64,000 bases of DNA, taken from NCBI RefSeq assembly GCF_002940005.1, contig NZ_MDEF01000007.1. One strand, 5' to 3'. Origin of the DNA: Xanthomonas hortorum. Its GTDB lineage: Bacteria; Pseudomonadota; Gammaproteobacteria; Xanthomonadales; Xanthomonadaceae. The notes below the pieces were generated by a model. The model was not told where the DNA came from, made no database searches, and saw nothing but the letters and a program-made list of their open reading frames with translations. Positions 52,916 through 61,487 of the stretch are shown piece by piece. A program made the translations under genes and the position numbers. Within the stretch, counting starts at the first letter, position 1. Every line of letters starts with the position of its first letter.

Positions 52916-54379
52916 ATGCAGACCGCCACACCCGACCGACTCCAATGCGACCGCGCCCGGTTGGCGCGCGATGCGCGCTTCGATGGGCTGTTCTTCACTG
53001 CCGTGCGCAGCACCGGCGTCTATTGCCGCCCGGTCTGCCCGGCACCGCCGCCCAAACCGGGCAACATCGGCTATTACCCCAGCGCGGCAGCGGCCAGTGC
53101 GGCCGGTTATCGGCCATGCCTGCGCTGCCGGCCGGAACTGTCGCCGCAGGCGCAGCAGCATCTGGGCGAAGAAAGCGTGCAGCGCGCGCTGGCGATGATT
53201 GTCGAAGGCGCCCTGCAGGAGCAGCCGGTGCAGACGTTGGCCGGTGCGGTGGGCTTGAGTGCGCGCCAGTTGCAGCGGCAGTTCGTGCAGCAGCTCGGCG
53301 CCACGCCGATCCAGGTGCATGGCACGCGCCGGCTGCTGCTGGCCAAGCAACTGCTGACCGAAACCGCATTGCCGGTCACCGAAGTCGCACTAGCGGCCGG
53401 CTTCAACAGCTTGCGGCGCTTCAACGCGGCGTTTCTGGATGGCTGCGGCATGCCGCCATCGGCGTTGCGCAAGCAGCGTGCCGAGGTGCCGGGTGGCGAA
53501 CTGACCTTGCGACTCGGCTATCGGCCGCCGCTGGATCTACCGGCGATGCTGGCGTTTCTGCAGCGGCGTGCGATTCCCGGCATCGAGCAGGTCGACGACT
53601 GCAGCTACCGGCGCGTGATCGGCACGCCGGGCAACGCGACGCTGATCGACGTCAGCGCGGCGCCGCAGCGTGCGGAGTTGTTGTTGCGCATCGGTGCGAC
53701 CGACCCGCGCCAGATTCCGCAGATCGTGCGACGCGTGCGCCGGTTGTTCGATCTGGATGCGGATCTGCAGGCGGTGCACGCCACGTTGGCGTCCGAGCCG
53801 TTGCTGGCCGAGGCGATCGCGCGCCGCCCCGGCCTGCGCGTGCCGGGCGGCTGGGACGGCTTTGAAGTGGCGGTGCGCGCGGTACTGGGCCAGCAGATCA
53901 GCGTGGCCGGTGCGGCGACGCTGGCGGCGCGGCTGGTCGAGCGCCATGGCGGCCATCATGTCGACATGCCGCTCGGCCTGGATCGCAGTTTTCCCACGCC
54001 GGAACAGCTGGCCGAGGCGCCGCTGGAACACCTCGGCCTGCCGCGTGCACGCGCCGCCACGTTGCGTGCATTGGCATCGGCATGCGCGCAAGGCCGGCTG
54101 CATTTCGGCGCCGGCCAGCGCCTGCCCGAGTTCGTCGCCGCCTGCACGGCGTTGCCCGGCATCGGGCCGTGGACCGCGCAGTACATCGCCATGCGTGCGC
54201 TATCGCATCCGGATGCATTTCCGGCCGGCGACCTGATCCTGCAACAGGTGCTCGGCACGCCTGAGCGCCTGAGCGCACGCACCACCGAAGCGCGTTCGCA
54301 GGCATGGCGGCCGTGGCGCGCCTACGCCGTATTGCACCTGTGGCATCTCGCCGTCGATCGCAAGGACACCCGTTCATGA
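52916..54379 (+). CDS. Ada-type/AraC regulator fused to 3-methyladenine DNA glycosylase (AlkA)
   Basis: A 487-residue fusion. Residues 1-80 form the Ada zinc domain with four Cys (C37, C41, C68, C71), where C37 would accept methyl groups from phosphotriesters. Residues 85-190 are an AraC-type DNA-binding domain (PVQTLAGAVGLSARQLQRQF, then AALAAGFNSLRRFN). The C-terminal AlkA domain has a helix-hairpin-helix (LPGIGPWTAQYIAMRA) and catalytic D439 in HPDAFPAGDL. It should sense methylated DNA, activate its own genes and excise alkylated bases. Its stop overlaps ogt (ATGA). Confidence 0.96.
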   Translation: MQTATPDRLQCDRARLARDARFDGLFFTAVRSTGVYCRPVCPAPPPKPGNIGYYPSAAAASAAGYRPCLRCRPELSPQAQQHLGEESVQRALAMIVEGALQEQPVQTLAGAVGLSARQLQRQFVQQLGATPIQVHGTRRLLLAKQLLTETALPVTEVALAAGFNSLRRFNAAFLDGCGMPPSALRKQRAEVPGGELTLRLGYRPPLDLPAMLAFLQRRAIPGIEQVDDCSYRRVIGTPGNATLIDVSAAPQRAELLLRIGATDPRQIPQIVRRVRRLFDLDADLQAVHATLASEPLLAEAIARRPGLRVPGGWDGFEVAVRAVLGQQISVAGAATLAARLVERHGGHHVDMPLGLDRSFPTPEQLAEAPLEHLGLPRARAATLRALASACAQGRLHFGAGQRLPEFVAACTALPGIGPWTAQYIAMRALSHPDAFPAGDLILQQVLGTPERLSARTTEARSQAWRPWRAYAVLHLWHLAVDRKDTRS

Positions 54380-54921
54380 GCACGTTGTATTACGACACCT
54401 TCCCCTCGCCGATCGGCGCACTCAGCGTGGCCGCCGATCATGCCGGCGTGCACCACATCCTGTTCGCGCAGAATCGCTACGACGCAGTGGGCCGCGCGCG
54501 TTGGTTGCATGATCCCGATGCGCCGCTGGTGCGCGAGGCACGCGAGCAATTGCTCGACTATCTGTACGGCGGGCGGCGCAGTTTCGATCTGCCATTGGCA
54601 CCAGCCGGCACGCCATTTCAGCTACAGGTCTGGCACACGCTGGCGCAGATTCCGTTCGGGCAGACCTGGAGCTATGCGCAACTTGCACATGCGGTGGAAC
54701 GGCCGGCCGCCAGCCGCGCAGTCGGCGCCGCCAATGGCCGCAATCCGCTGCCGATCGTGCTGCCCTGCCATCGCGTGATCGGCGCCAATGGTGCGTTGAC
54801 CGGCTTCGGCGGCGGCCTGCCGACCAAGCAGGCGTTGTTGCAGCTGGAAGGGTGGTCGCCGCGCCAGAGCGCACGTGCCGACGATCTGTTCGCCGAACGC
54901 TCTGCAACCAAGGGGCGCTGA
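54376..54921 (+). CDS. ogt: O6-methylguanine-DNA methyltransferase
   Basis: A 181-residue suicide methyltransferase that moves methyl groups from O6-methylguanine to its own C131 in the VLPCHRVIG motif, with the HTH segment IPFGQTWSYAQLA and RAVGAANGRNPLPI before it. It overlaps the upstream ada-alkA fusion by four bases, so the two repair enzymes are coupled. There is no Ada N-terminal domain here; that part is carried by the upstream gene. Confidence 0.96.
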   Translation: MSTLYYDTFPSPIGALSVAADHAGVHHILFAQNRYDAVGRARWLHDPDAPLVREAREQLLDYLYGGRRSFDLPLAPAGTPFQLQVWHTLAQIPFGQTWSYAQLAHAVERPAASRAVGAANGRNPLPIVLPCHRVIGANGALTGFGGGLPTKQALLQLEGWSPRQSARADDLFAERSATKGR

Positions 54922-54957
54922 CTTCGCGAAGTCATTGCCGCGCCGTAAACTGGCGCG

Positions 54958-56259
54958 ATGATCGATCGACGTTTTGTGTTCGCCGCGACCGCGCTTGCGC
55001 TGCTCACGGCCTGTACCAGCACCGTGCCGCCGCGCAGCGCGCCACCGGCCGTCTCCAGCGAACCGGCATCGGCAGAAGCGCCATCCAGCGACACGCCGCA
55101 TTCCTTGCTGCTGATTTCCATCGACGGCCTGCGCGCCGACATGCTCGATCGCGGCATCACGCCCAACCTGTCGCAGCTCGCGCACGACGGCGTGCGTGCG
55201 CGCTGGATGACCCCGTCGTATCCATCGCTGACCTTTCCCAATCACTACACGCTGGTCACCGGCCTGCGCCCGGATCACCACGGCATCGTGCACAACAGCA
55301 TGCGCGACCCGGCGCTGGGCAGCTTCTGGCTGAGCAAGCCCGAAGCCGTAGGCGATGCACGTTGGTGGGGCGGCGAGCCGCTGTGGGTCGGCGTGGAAAA
55401 AAACGGGCAGCACGCAGCGACCTGGTCGTGGCCAGGCAGCGAGGCGGCAATCGCGGGCGTGCGCCCCACGCGTTGGCGGCACTACGAAGAAGGCACGGGC
55501 CTGGACGCGCGCGTTGACGAGGTGCTGGGCTGGCTCGACGCATCAGGCGCCGCCACCAATCGCCTGGTCACGCTGTACTTCGAACACGTGGACGAAGCCG
55601 GCCACGATCACGGCCCGGAATCGCGCGAATACGCCGACAGCGTGCGCGCGGTGGATGGCGCCATCGGCCGGTTGCTGGCCGGCATGCAGCGCAACGGCAC
55701 GCGCAGCCGCACCAACATCATCGTGGTCTCCGACCACGGCATGGCCGAGGTGCCGCCCGGGCATGCGCTCAGCGTGGAAGACCTGGCGCCGCCCACCATC
55801 GCCACTGCAATCACCGAAGGCCAGGTGATCAGCTTCGATCCCGTGCCCGGGCAGCAGGCGCGCGCCGAAGCCACCCTCCTCGGTGCGCATGCGCAGTACG
55901 ACTGCTGGCGCAAGGCAGCGCTGCCCGCACGTTGGCACTACGGTACGCATCCGCGCATTCCGCCGATCGTGTGCCAGATGCACGAAGGCTGGGATGCACT
56001 GTTTCCGGACAAACTGGCCAAGCGCGTGCCCGGTCAGATGCGCGGCTCGCACGGCTTCGATCCGGCGCTGCCTTCGATGCGCGCGGTGTTCCTGGCGCAA
56101 GGCCCGGATCTGGCGCAGGGCAAGACTTTGCCGGGTTTCGATAATGTCGATGTGTACTCCCTGATGACGCGGCTGTTGGGAATTCCCGCCGCACCCAACG
56201 ATGGCAATCCCGCCACCTTGTTGCCGGCCTTGCGCGTGCCGCCGGTCGACGCACGCTGA
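54958..56259 (+). CDS. Nucleotide pyrophosphatase/phosphodiesterase (NPP) lipoprotein
   Basis: A 433-residue alkaline-phosphatase-superfamily enzyme with a lipobox LTAC near residue 19. The two-zinc site is complete: D56, nucleophile T92 (PSYPSLTFPNHY), D212, H216, D259, H260 and H365. From memory these lie at a constant +2 offset from the residues reported for the structurally studied Xanthomonas NPP (D54, T90, D210, H214, D257, H258, H363), which points to an orthologue. It should hydrolyse phosphodiesters such as nucleotide derivatives in the periplasm. It follows ogt by 36 bp; co-transcription is possible but a functional link is doubtful. Confidence 0.95.
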   Translation: MIDRRFVFAATALALLTACTSTVPPRSAPPAVSSEPASAEAPSSDTPHSLLLISIDGLRADMLDRGITPNLSQLAHDGVRARWMTPSYPSLTFPNHYTLVTGLRPDHHGIVHNSMRDPALGSFWLSKPEAVGDARWWGGEPLWVGVEKNGQHAATWSWPGSEAAIAGVRPTRWRHYEEGTGLDARVDEVLGWLDASGAATNRLVTLYFEHVDEAGHDHGPESREYADSVRAVDGAIGRLLAGMQRNGTRSRTNIIVVSDHGMAEVPPGHALSVEDLAPPTIATAITEGQVISFDPVPGQQARAEATLLGAHAQYDCWRKAALPARWHYGTHPRIPPIVCQMHEGWDALFPDKLAKRVPGQMRGSHGFDPALPSMRAVFLAQGPDLAQGKTLPGFDNVDVYSLMTRLLGIPAAPNDGNPATLLPALRVPPVDAR

Positions 56260-56302
56260 GTGACGCGTCGCGGCTACGGCGCGCCGATGCGACAATAGCG
56301 GC

Positions 56303-57646
56303 ATGTCTGCTTCCGATCCCTCGCCGCGCCGGCTTCGGCTGCGGCCGCTGTTATCCAGCGAAGGCTGGCGTCGCCGCGCTGCACTGTGGGGTGGCGCCAT
56401 TGCGGTGGCGCTGGTGGCGATCGTGTTCGCCAAGGCCAGCGATGCGGCCTTCCAGTTGTTTCATCGCATCATCGCGCATTCGATCTGGTGGGCGCTGCTG
56501 CTGACGCCGGGCATCTTCGCCTTGCTGGCCTGGCTCACCTCCGGCGCAATGCGCCCCACGCGTGGTAGCGGCATCCCGCAGGTCATCGCTGCGCTGGAAC
56601 ATAACGATCCGGCGTTTCGCGAAACCAATCTGTCGCTGCGCGTGTCGATCGGCAAGCTCGCCTTGACCACCTTGTCCCTGTTCGGTGGCGCCTCGGTGGG
56701 CCGCGAAGGCCCCACCGTGCATGTCGGCGCCAGCCTGATGCATGTGTTCGGGCGCTGGTTCGGGTTTCACGATCCGCGCGAGCTCTCGCATTTTCTGCTT
56801 GCTGGCGGTGCCGCCGGTATCGCGGCTGCGTTCAACACGCCGCTGGCCGGGGTGGTGTTTGCGATCGAAGAATTGAGCGGGCGTTTCGAGCATCGCTTCT
56901 CCGGCACCTTGCTCACGGCGGTGATCGTCGGTGGCGTGGTGTCGCTGGGCCTGTTGGGCAACTACACCTATTTCGGCAAGGTGGCGGTGGCCTTGCCGCT
57001 GGGCCAGGCGTGGCTGGCGATCGCGCTATGCGGCAGCGTGGCCGGTCTGCTCGGCGGGGTGTTCGCGCGCTTGGTGCTGGCAAGCGTCAGCGGCAAGCCG
57101 CGTTGGCTGGCAACGCTGCGCCAGCGCCATCCGGTGCTGCTGGCCGCGCTGTGCGGGGTGGCCCTGGTCGGTCTGGCGCTGGTGTTCGGGCAAGGCGCGT
57201 TCGGCACCGGCTACGAGCAGGCGCGCAGTCTGGTGCAGGGGCATGCGGTGGTCGGCCACGAATTCGGGCTGATGAAGCTGGTGGCCAATCTGGTCTCGTA
57301 CCTGGCAGGCATCCCGGGCGGATTGTTCTCGCCGGCGCTAGCGGTGGGCGCCGGCATCGGCCACAACCTGTCGGTGCTGATGCCGGGCGTGGACCCGCGC
57401 ACTTTCGTGCTACTGGGCATGTGCGCCTATCTGACCGGCGTGACCCAGGCGCCGCTGACCTCGGCGGTGATCTCGCTGGAACTCACCGACACCAGCCAGA
57501 TGCTGCTGCCGATTCTGGCCACCGTGCTGATTGCGCGTGCGGTGTCCGGGCTGGTGTGCAAGACGCCGATCTATCGCGGACTGGCCGAACAGTTGCTGGC
57601 GCCGGCGGCGGCCAGCCAACCGCCGGCTGCGGAAACGACGCGCTAG
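56303..57646 (+). CDS. clcA: ClC-family chloride/proton antiporter
   Basis: A 447-residue ClC protein with the three ion-selectivity signatures: GSGIPQ (88-93), GREGPTVH (133-140, gating Glu E135) and GGLFSPALAVGAG. The pair E189-E190 in VFAIEEL corresponds to the internal proton glutamate region of E. coli ClcA, so antiport rather than channel activity is expected. It follows NPP by 43 bp. In E. coli ClcA supports extreme acid resistance. Confidence 0.94.
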   Translation: MSASDPSPRRLRLRPLLSSEGWRRRAALWGGAIAVALVAIVFAKASDAAFQLFHRIIAHSIWWALLLTPGIFALLAWLTSGAMRPTRGSGIPQVIAALEHNDPAFRETNLSLRVSIGKLALTTLSLFGGASVGREGPTVHVGASLMHVFGRWFGFHDPRELSHFLLAGGAAGIAAAFNTPLAGVVFAIEELSGRFEHRFSGTLLTAVIVGGVVSLGLLGNYTYFGKVAVALPLGQAWLAIALCGSVAGLLGGVFARLVLASVSGKPRWLATLRQRHPVLLAALCGVALVGLALVFGQGAFGTGYEQARSLVQGHAVVGHEFGLMKLVANLVSYLAGIPGGLFSPALAVGAGIGHNLSVLMPGVDPRTFVLLGMCAYLTGVTQAPLTSAVISLELTDTSQMLLPILATVLIARAVSGLVCKTPIYRGLAEQLLAPAAASQPPAAETTR

Positions 57647-57682
57647 CAACAACGCGCACGCGTTCGCGCCGATGTCGGACAT

Positions 57683-57709
57683 AAAAAAACGCGGCGCAAG
57701 CGCCGCGTT
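57683..57709 (-). terminator. Rho-independent terminator of the THX gene
   Basis: Read on the minus strand: a 10-bp stem (AACGCGGCGC / GCGCCGCGTT) with a 2-nt loop, followed by a run of T residues (A run at 57683-57689 on the + strand). It lies 25 bp after the THX stop. Confidence 0.9.
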
Positions 57710-57734
57710 CTGGCATCGCGAAGCGGGCTAGGAA

Positions 57735-57917
57735 TCAGCCGGCCTTGGCGACGGTCTTCTTGGCTACAGCCTTCTTGGCCGGGGCCTTGACCACGCCCTT
57801 CTTGGCAACCGGGGAAGCTGCACCCACGACAACCTTGCTCACCGCGTGCAAACGCGAATTGCCGTAGCTGGAATTGTAGCGCTTGCCCTTGGCGGTCTTG
57901 CGGTCACCCTTACCCAT
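57735..57917 (-). CDS. 30S ribosomal protein THX (bTHX)-like, with Lys/Ala-rich tail
   Basis: A 60-residue, very basic protein. The first 28 residues (MGKGDRKTAKGKRYNSSYGN ...) match bTHX, a small protein bound in the head of the 30S subunit. The remainder is an Ala/Lys/Val-rich tail with KKAVAKKTVAKA repeats similar to histone H1-like tails. ATG 57917 is the only start. It has its own terminator. Confidence 0.9.
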   Translation of the reverse strand: MGKGDRKTAKGKRYNSSYGNSRLHAVSKVVVGAASPVAKKGVVKAPAKKAVAKKTVAKAG

Positions 57918-58053
57918 GTTCGTCGACTCCTGAATGTGAATACTGAATACAAAATCCCCGCGCTGAACACGGGTCTGGCGAGGTTTACGCCGGCGGCGCC
58001 CTCGCGCAAGGCCGGCAAGCCTACCACGACGGCCCCGGCCAGCGCAGCCTGGG

Positions 58054-58470
58054 CTAGTGTGCGCAGCTGGCGTCGTGCACGTGGGCATGCCCATGGTTCA
58101 GACGCAGATTGACCAGATGGGCGATACCGACCAGCGCGCCGCCCAGCGTCATCACCACCGCATGCGGGATCGCCGCGTGGTGCAGCGGGTCGTACAGCAG
58201 GCCGGCCCACAGCAGCAACAAACCCGGCAGCAGCAGCGCCAGCGCATGCAGCGCCTTGTGCCGGCGATAGCCCAATACCAGGCTGAAAAGGCCCAGCAGG
58301 CTCACGAACACCACGATCGCCAGCTCGACACCATCGCCCAGCCAGAACGACAGGCCTAACGACGGCGCCAGTGCCAGCACCAACGGCAGCACGGCGCAAT
58401 GCACCGCACACAGCAGCGAACCGGTCGCACCGAAGCGGTCGAGCACATGGCGAAGGGACGGTAGAGGCAT
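58054..58470 (-). CDS. MerC-domain membrane protein, probably zinc-linked
   Basis: A 138-residue protein with four predicted helices and the MerC signature GSLLCAVHCAVLPLVLAL (C21, C25), ending in a His-rich tail (NHGHAHVHDASCAH). MerC proteins carry metal ions across the inner membrane. There is no mer operon here; instead the gene is divergent from a ZnuD-like receptor, with a Zur-type operator 29 bp before its start, so zinc is the likely substrate. Confidence 0.85.
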   Translation of the reverse strand: MPLPSLRHVLDRFGATGSLLCAVHCAVLPLVLALAPSLGLSFWLGDGVELAIVVFVSLLGLFSLVLGYRRHKALHALALLLPGLLLLWAGLLYDPLHHAAIPHAVVMTLGGALVGIAHLVNLRLNHGHAHVHDASCAH

Positions 58471-58498
58471 GACTTCCAGCAGGTGTTCGCGGCGACGT

Positions 58499-58511
58499 GG
58501 AATAATATAAC
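58499..58511. promoter_or_regulatory. Zur-type operator between merC-like and znuD-like genes
   Basis: GGAATAATATAAC matches the classical gammaproteobacterial Zur half-palindrome GTTATAATATAAC at 11 of 13 positions, in an otherwise GC-rich region. It is 29 bp upstream of the merC-like start and 138 bp upstream of the receptor start. Confidence 0.7.
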
Positions 58512-58612
58512 ATCTTGCTTGTTCCAGAGCTTACTCGCTCCCGGATCCGCGCCACTGCACTGTGCAGCCGTGGATCTCGCCGTCGGCCCAGCAGCCAAGC
58601 TGCGCCTTATCA

Positions 58613-58629
58613 TTGATATAAAGTAACAA
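58613..58629. promoter_or_regulatory. AT-rich dyad upstream of the znuD-like receptor
   Basis: TTGATATAAAGTAACAA has TTGnTA/TAnCAA symmetry and contains a -10-like TATAAA. It ends 19 bp before the start codon, so it probably overlaps the promoter. It is weaker than the first box as a Zur match. Confidence 0.45.
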
Positions 58630-58648
58630 TCACAGAGTCCGGCCCGCC

Positions 58649-60715
58649 ATGCATCCTCGCCTCGCTTCCTCGTTTCGCCGCTCCACGCTCACGCTGGCCC
58701 TGACCAGCCTGCTGACCCCCGCCCTGGCCATGGCCGAGGACGCGCCGGCTCCGGCCGACCCGCAGACCCCGCCCAGCTCGGACACGCGCCACGACGCCAC
58801 CCATTCCAGCGGCCGCCATATCAAGGACCTGGACAAGGTGGTCGTCACCGCCAGCCCGCTGCGCGATGCGGCCGGCGAATTGAGCCGCCCGGTCGAAGTG
58901 CTGGCCGGCGAGCGTCTGGACGAAGTGCGTAGCGAGAGCCTGGGCGAAACCGTGTCCAGCCTTCCCGGCGTGCAGAGTTCCAACTTCGGCCCCGGCGTCG
59001 GCCGGCCGATCATCCGCGGCCTGGACGGCCCGCGCGTGGCGGTGCTGCGCGACGGCCTGTCCACTCAGGACGTGTCAACGGTCAGCCAGGATCACTCGCC
59101 GGCGATCGAGCCGTTCCTGGCCAACCAGATCGAAGTGCTGAAGGGCCCCTCCACCCTGCTGTACGGCTCCGGCGCGATCGGTGGCGTGGTCAACGTGGTC
59201 GACGGACGCATTGCCGAAACCCCGGTGGACGGCTTCAGCGGCCGTGCCGAAGTGCGCTTCGACGGCGGCGACAAGGACGGCAACACCGACATGTTCCGCG
59301 TCGATGCCGGCAATGGCAGCGGGCTGTCGATCCATGCCGACGGCGTGTACCGCAACCAGAACGATTACGACACCCCGCAAGGGCGCCAGGCCAACTCCTG
59401 GATCGACTCCAAGGTGGGCTCGATCGGCGCGTCGCTATCCGGTGATTGGGGCTTTGTCGGCCTCTCGGCCTCGCGCTTCCGCGACAACTACGGCAATCCT
59501 GGCGAGCCGGGCGATCTGTCGATCGGCCAACGCGGCGTGTCGTTGAAGCTGCAGCAGGACCGCTACGACCTCAAGGGCGGGCTGACCGATCCGTGGGGCG
59601 AAGGCAGCGCGTTGCGTTACAGCTTCGGCCACACCGATTACGCGCACACCGAGTTCGAAGGCGAAGAAGTCGGCACCGTGTTCACCAAGCGGGCAAACGA
59701 AGGCCGCGTGGAAGCCTCCTTCACCTTCAGCGGCGGCTGGCAGACCGCGTTCGGCCTGCAGGGCAGCGACACCACCTTCCAGGCTGTGGGCGAAGAATCC
59801 TTCGTGCCCAAGACTGACACCCGTTCGCTCGGCGTGTTCGGCGTTGCGCGCAATAGCTGGGATCGCGTTACTGCGGAACTCGGCGCACGCGTGGACAAGG
59901 TCAAATACCAGACCGACATCGGCGTGGACCGCGACTTCACCCCGACCAGTTTCTCGCTCAGCGGCGGTTTCCGCTTCAACGAACAATGGCGTTTGACCGC
60001 CAACCTCGACCACGCCGAACGCGCGCCGGCCGAAGAAGAGCTGTTCGCCAACGGCCCGCATATCGCCACACTGGCCTTCGAGATCGGCGATGCGAATCTG
60101 AAGACCGAAAAAGCCAACCAGGCCGAGCTGGGCCTGAACTTCCAGAACGAATGGGTGGATGCCAAGGTCGCCGCGTACTACAACCGCTACAACGACTTCG
60201 TCTACATCGTCGACACCGGCAACCAGTGGTTCAATGAGGAAGACAACGACTTCCTGCCGATCCGCCAGTGGACCCAGGCCGACGCCATCTTCCACGGTTT
60301 CGAAGGCGAGGCCACCTTCCATCTGGCCAACAACGACACCGGCGCCTGGGATCTGCGCGTGTTCGGCGACACCGTGCGTGCGCGCCTGAACGATGGCGGC
60401 AACCTGCCGCGTATCGCCCCGGGCCGTGTCGGCGCGCAGATGCGCTGGAATGCCGACCAGTGGCGTGCCTCGCTCGGTGCCACCCGCACCATGAAGCAGG
60501 ACAAGATCGCCGTGAACGAAACCGCGACCGACGGCTATACGTTCGTCGATGCGCATCTGGCCTACCACGTGGACCGCGGCAGCAATGCGTGGGAAGTGTT
60601 TCTGGATGGCAACAACCTGACCAATCAGGACGCACGCGTGCACACCTCCTTCCTCAAGGACGATGTGATGCTGCCTGGCCGCAGCGCTTCGTTCGGCGTG
60701 CGGATGTTCTTCTGA
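58649..60715 (+). CDS. znuD: ZnuD-like TonB-dependent zinc receptor
   Basis: A 688-residue outer-membrane receptor with a signal peptide ending near ALAMA (about residue 28), a short His-containing segment (RHDATHSSGRHI, 45-56) after it, a TonB box/plug with GRPIIRGLDGPRVAVLRDGL and LKGPSTLLYGSGAIGGVVNV, and a 22-strand barrel ending in the aromatic FGVRMFF. The plug sequence is typical of the ZnuD family that takes up zinc. ATG 58649 is close to the AT-rich dyad. It is divergent from the merC-like gene and followed by a strong terminator. Confidence 0.92.
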   Translation: MHPRLASSFRRSTLTLALTSLLTPALAMAEDAPAPADPQTPPSSDTRHDATHSSGRHIKDLDKVVVTASPLRDAAGELSRPVEVLAGERLDEVRSESLGETVSSLPGVQSSNFGPGVGRPIIRGLDGPRVAVLRDGLSTQDVSTVSQDHSPAIEPFLANQIEVLKGPSTLLYGSGAIGGVVNVVDGRIAETPVDGFSGRAEVRFDGGDKDGNTDMFRVDAGNGSGLSIHADGVYRNQNDYDTPQGRQANSWIDSKVGSIGASLSGDWGFVGLSASRFRDNYGNPGEPGDLSIGQRGVSLKLQQDRYDLKGGLTDPWGEGSALRYSFGHTDYAHTEFEGEEVGTVFTKRANEGRVEASFTFSGGWQTAFGLQGSDTTFQAVGEESFVPKTDTRSLGVFGVARNSWDRVTAELGARVDKVKYQTDIGVDRDFTPTSFSLSGGFRFNEQWRLTANLDHAERAPAEEELFANGPHIATLAFEIGDANLKTEKANQAELGLNFQNEWVDAKVAAYYNRYNDFVYIVDTGNQWFNEEDNDFLPIRQWTQADAIFHGFEGEATFHLANNDTGAWDLRVFGDTVRARLNDGGNLPRIAPGRVGAQMRWNADQWRASLGATRTMKQDKIAVNETATDGYTFVDAHLAYHVDRGSNAWEVFLDGNNLTNQDARVHTSFLKDDVMLPGRSASFGVRMFF

Positions 60716-60743
60716 CGGCGCGCTCTCTCCCGCCGTCATAAGC

Positions 60744-60772
60744 GAGGCCGCCGTCGGGCGGCCTCTTTTTTT
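60744..60772 (+). terminator. Rho-independent terminator of the znuD-like gene
   Basis: A 9-bp stem (GAGGCCGCC / GGCGGCCTC) with a GTCG loop and seven T residues, 28 bp after the stop. The rest of the 349-bp gap to the MarR gene (60773-61064) contains no recognisable gene. Confidence 0.93.
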
Positions 60773-61064
60773 GCGTTACCGATCCGATCGCTGCGCCAAC
60801 GCTGCATCGCGTACCGGAAGGCGCATCGTGCCGGTGCGACCTGCTCAGCGGCCGAGGCCGGCCTTGCAGGCTCGACTGTCAGGCGAATGCACTGCTCGCA
60901 GCACAGGGACTCTCACGCACAACCAAGCGACACGGCTGGAGACCGCAAGCCATCGACAGCGGCCAGCGCTCGCATGAATGGCGACAGCATCCTGGGAATC
61001 TCCAACTAAAACTTGCCAATAGGTGCATATACACGCATCCTGCCTGCCACTGTGGAGGCATCCC

Positions 61065-61487
61065 ATGTCCAAGCTCAGCGGCTGCACCTGCTTTCATCTG
61101 CGCCGTGCTGCGCGGCGTACCTCCCAGCTGTACGACCGCGCGTTAGCGCCGGTGGGTCTGAGCCTCAACGAGTACTCGATCCTGCGCAGGCTGGATGCGG
61201 CGCAATCGCTGGGCGCGCTGGCACACACGCTGGGCATGGACCGCACCACCCTCACCCGCAACCTCAAGCCGCTACTGGCGGCCGGATGGATCAAGACCCA
61301 GCGCGGCGAGGATGCCCGGCAGAAATGGCTGGTCCTGAGCCGCAGCGGCCGTGGGTTGCTGGTGCGCGCACGGCCGCACTGGTTGGCGGCGCAGGAACGG
61401 TTCGAAGCGCTGTTCGGTGCAACACCGACCGCACAGTTGCATGCAACACTCGAACGCCTGGATGACTTGCTGGAGACAGCCGCATGA
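61065..61487 (+). CDS. MarR-family transcriptional regulator
   Basis: A 140-residue winged-helix regulator (SLNEYSILRRLDAAQSLGAL, then LGMDRTTLTRNLKPLLAAGWI and GEDARQKWLVLSRSG for the wing). A TGGAGG site at 61052-61057 fixes ATG 61065, though the frame opens earlier. Its stop overlaps the start of the MFS gene (ATGA). It probably represses the pair; the ligand is unknown. A Cys-rich N-terminus (SGCTCFHLR) could make it redox-sensitive. Confidence 0.9.
   Translation: MSKLSGCTCFHLRRAARRTSQLYDRALAPVGLSLNEYSILRRLDAAQSLGALAHTLGMDRTTLTRNLKPLLAAGWIKTQRGEDARQKWLVLSRSGRGLLVRARPHWLAAQERFEALFGATPTAQLHATLERLDDLLETAA

Noticed and set aside
58054..58470. Mercury-resistance operon
   Set aside because: Only a MerC-like gene is present; no merR, merT, merP or merA is nearby, and the operator suggests zinc instead.
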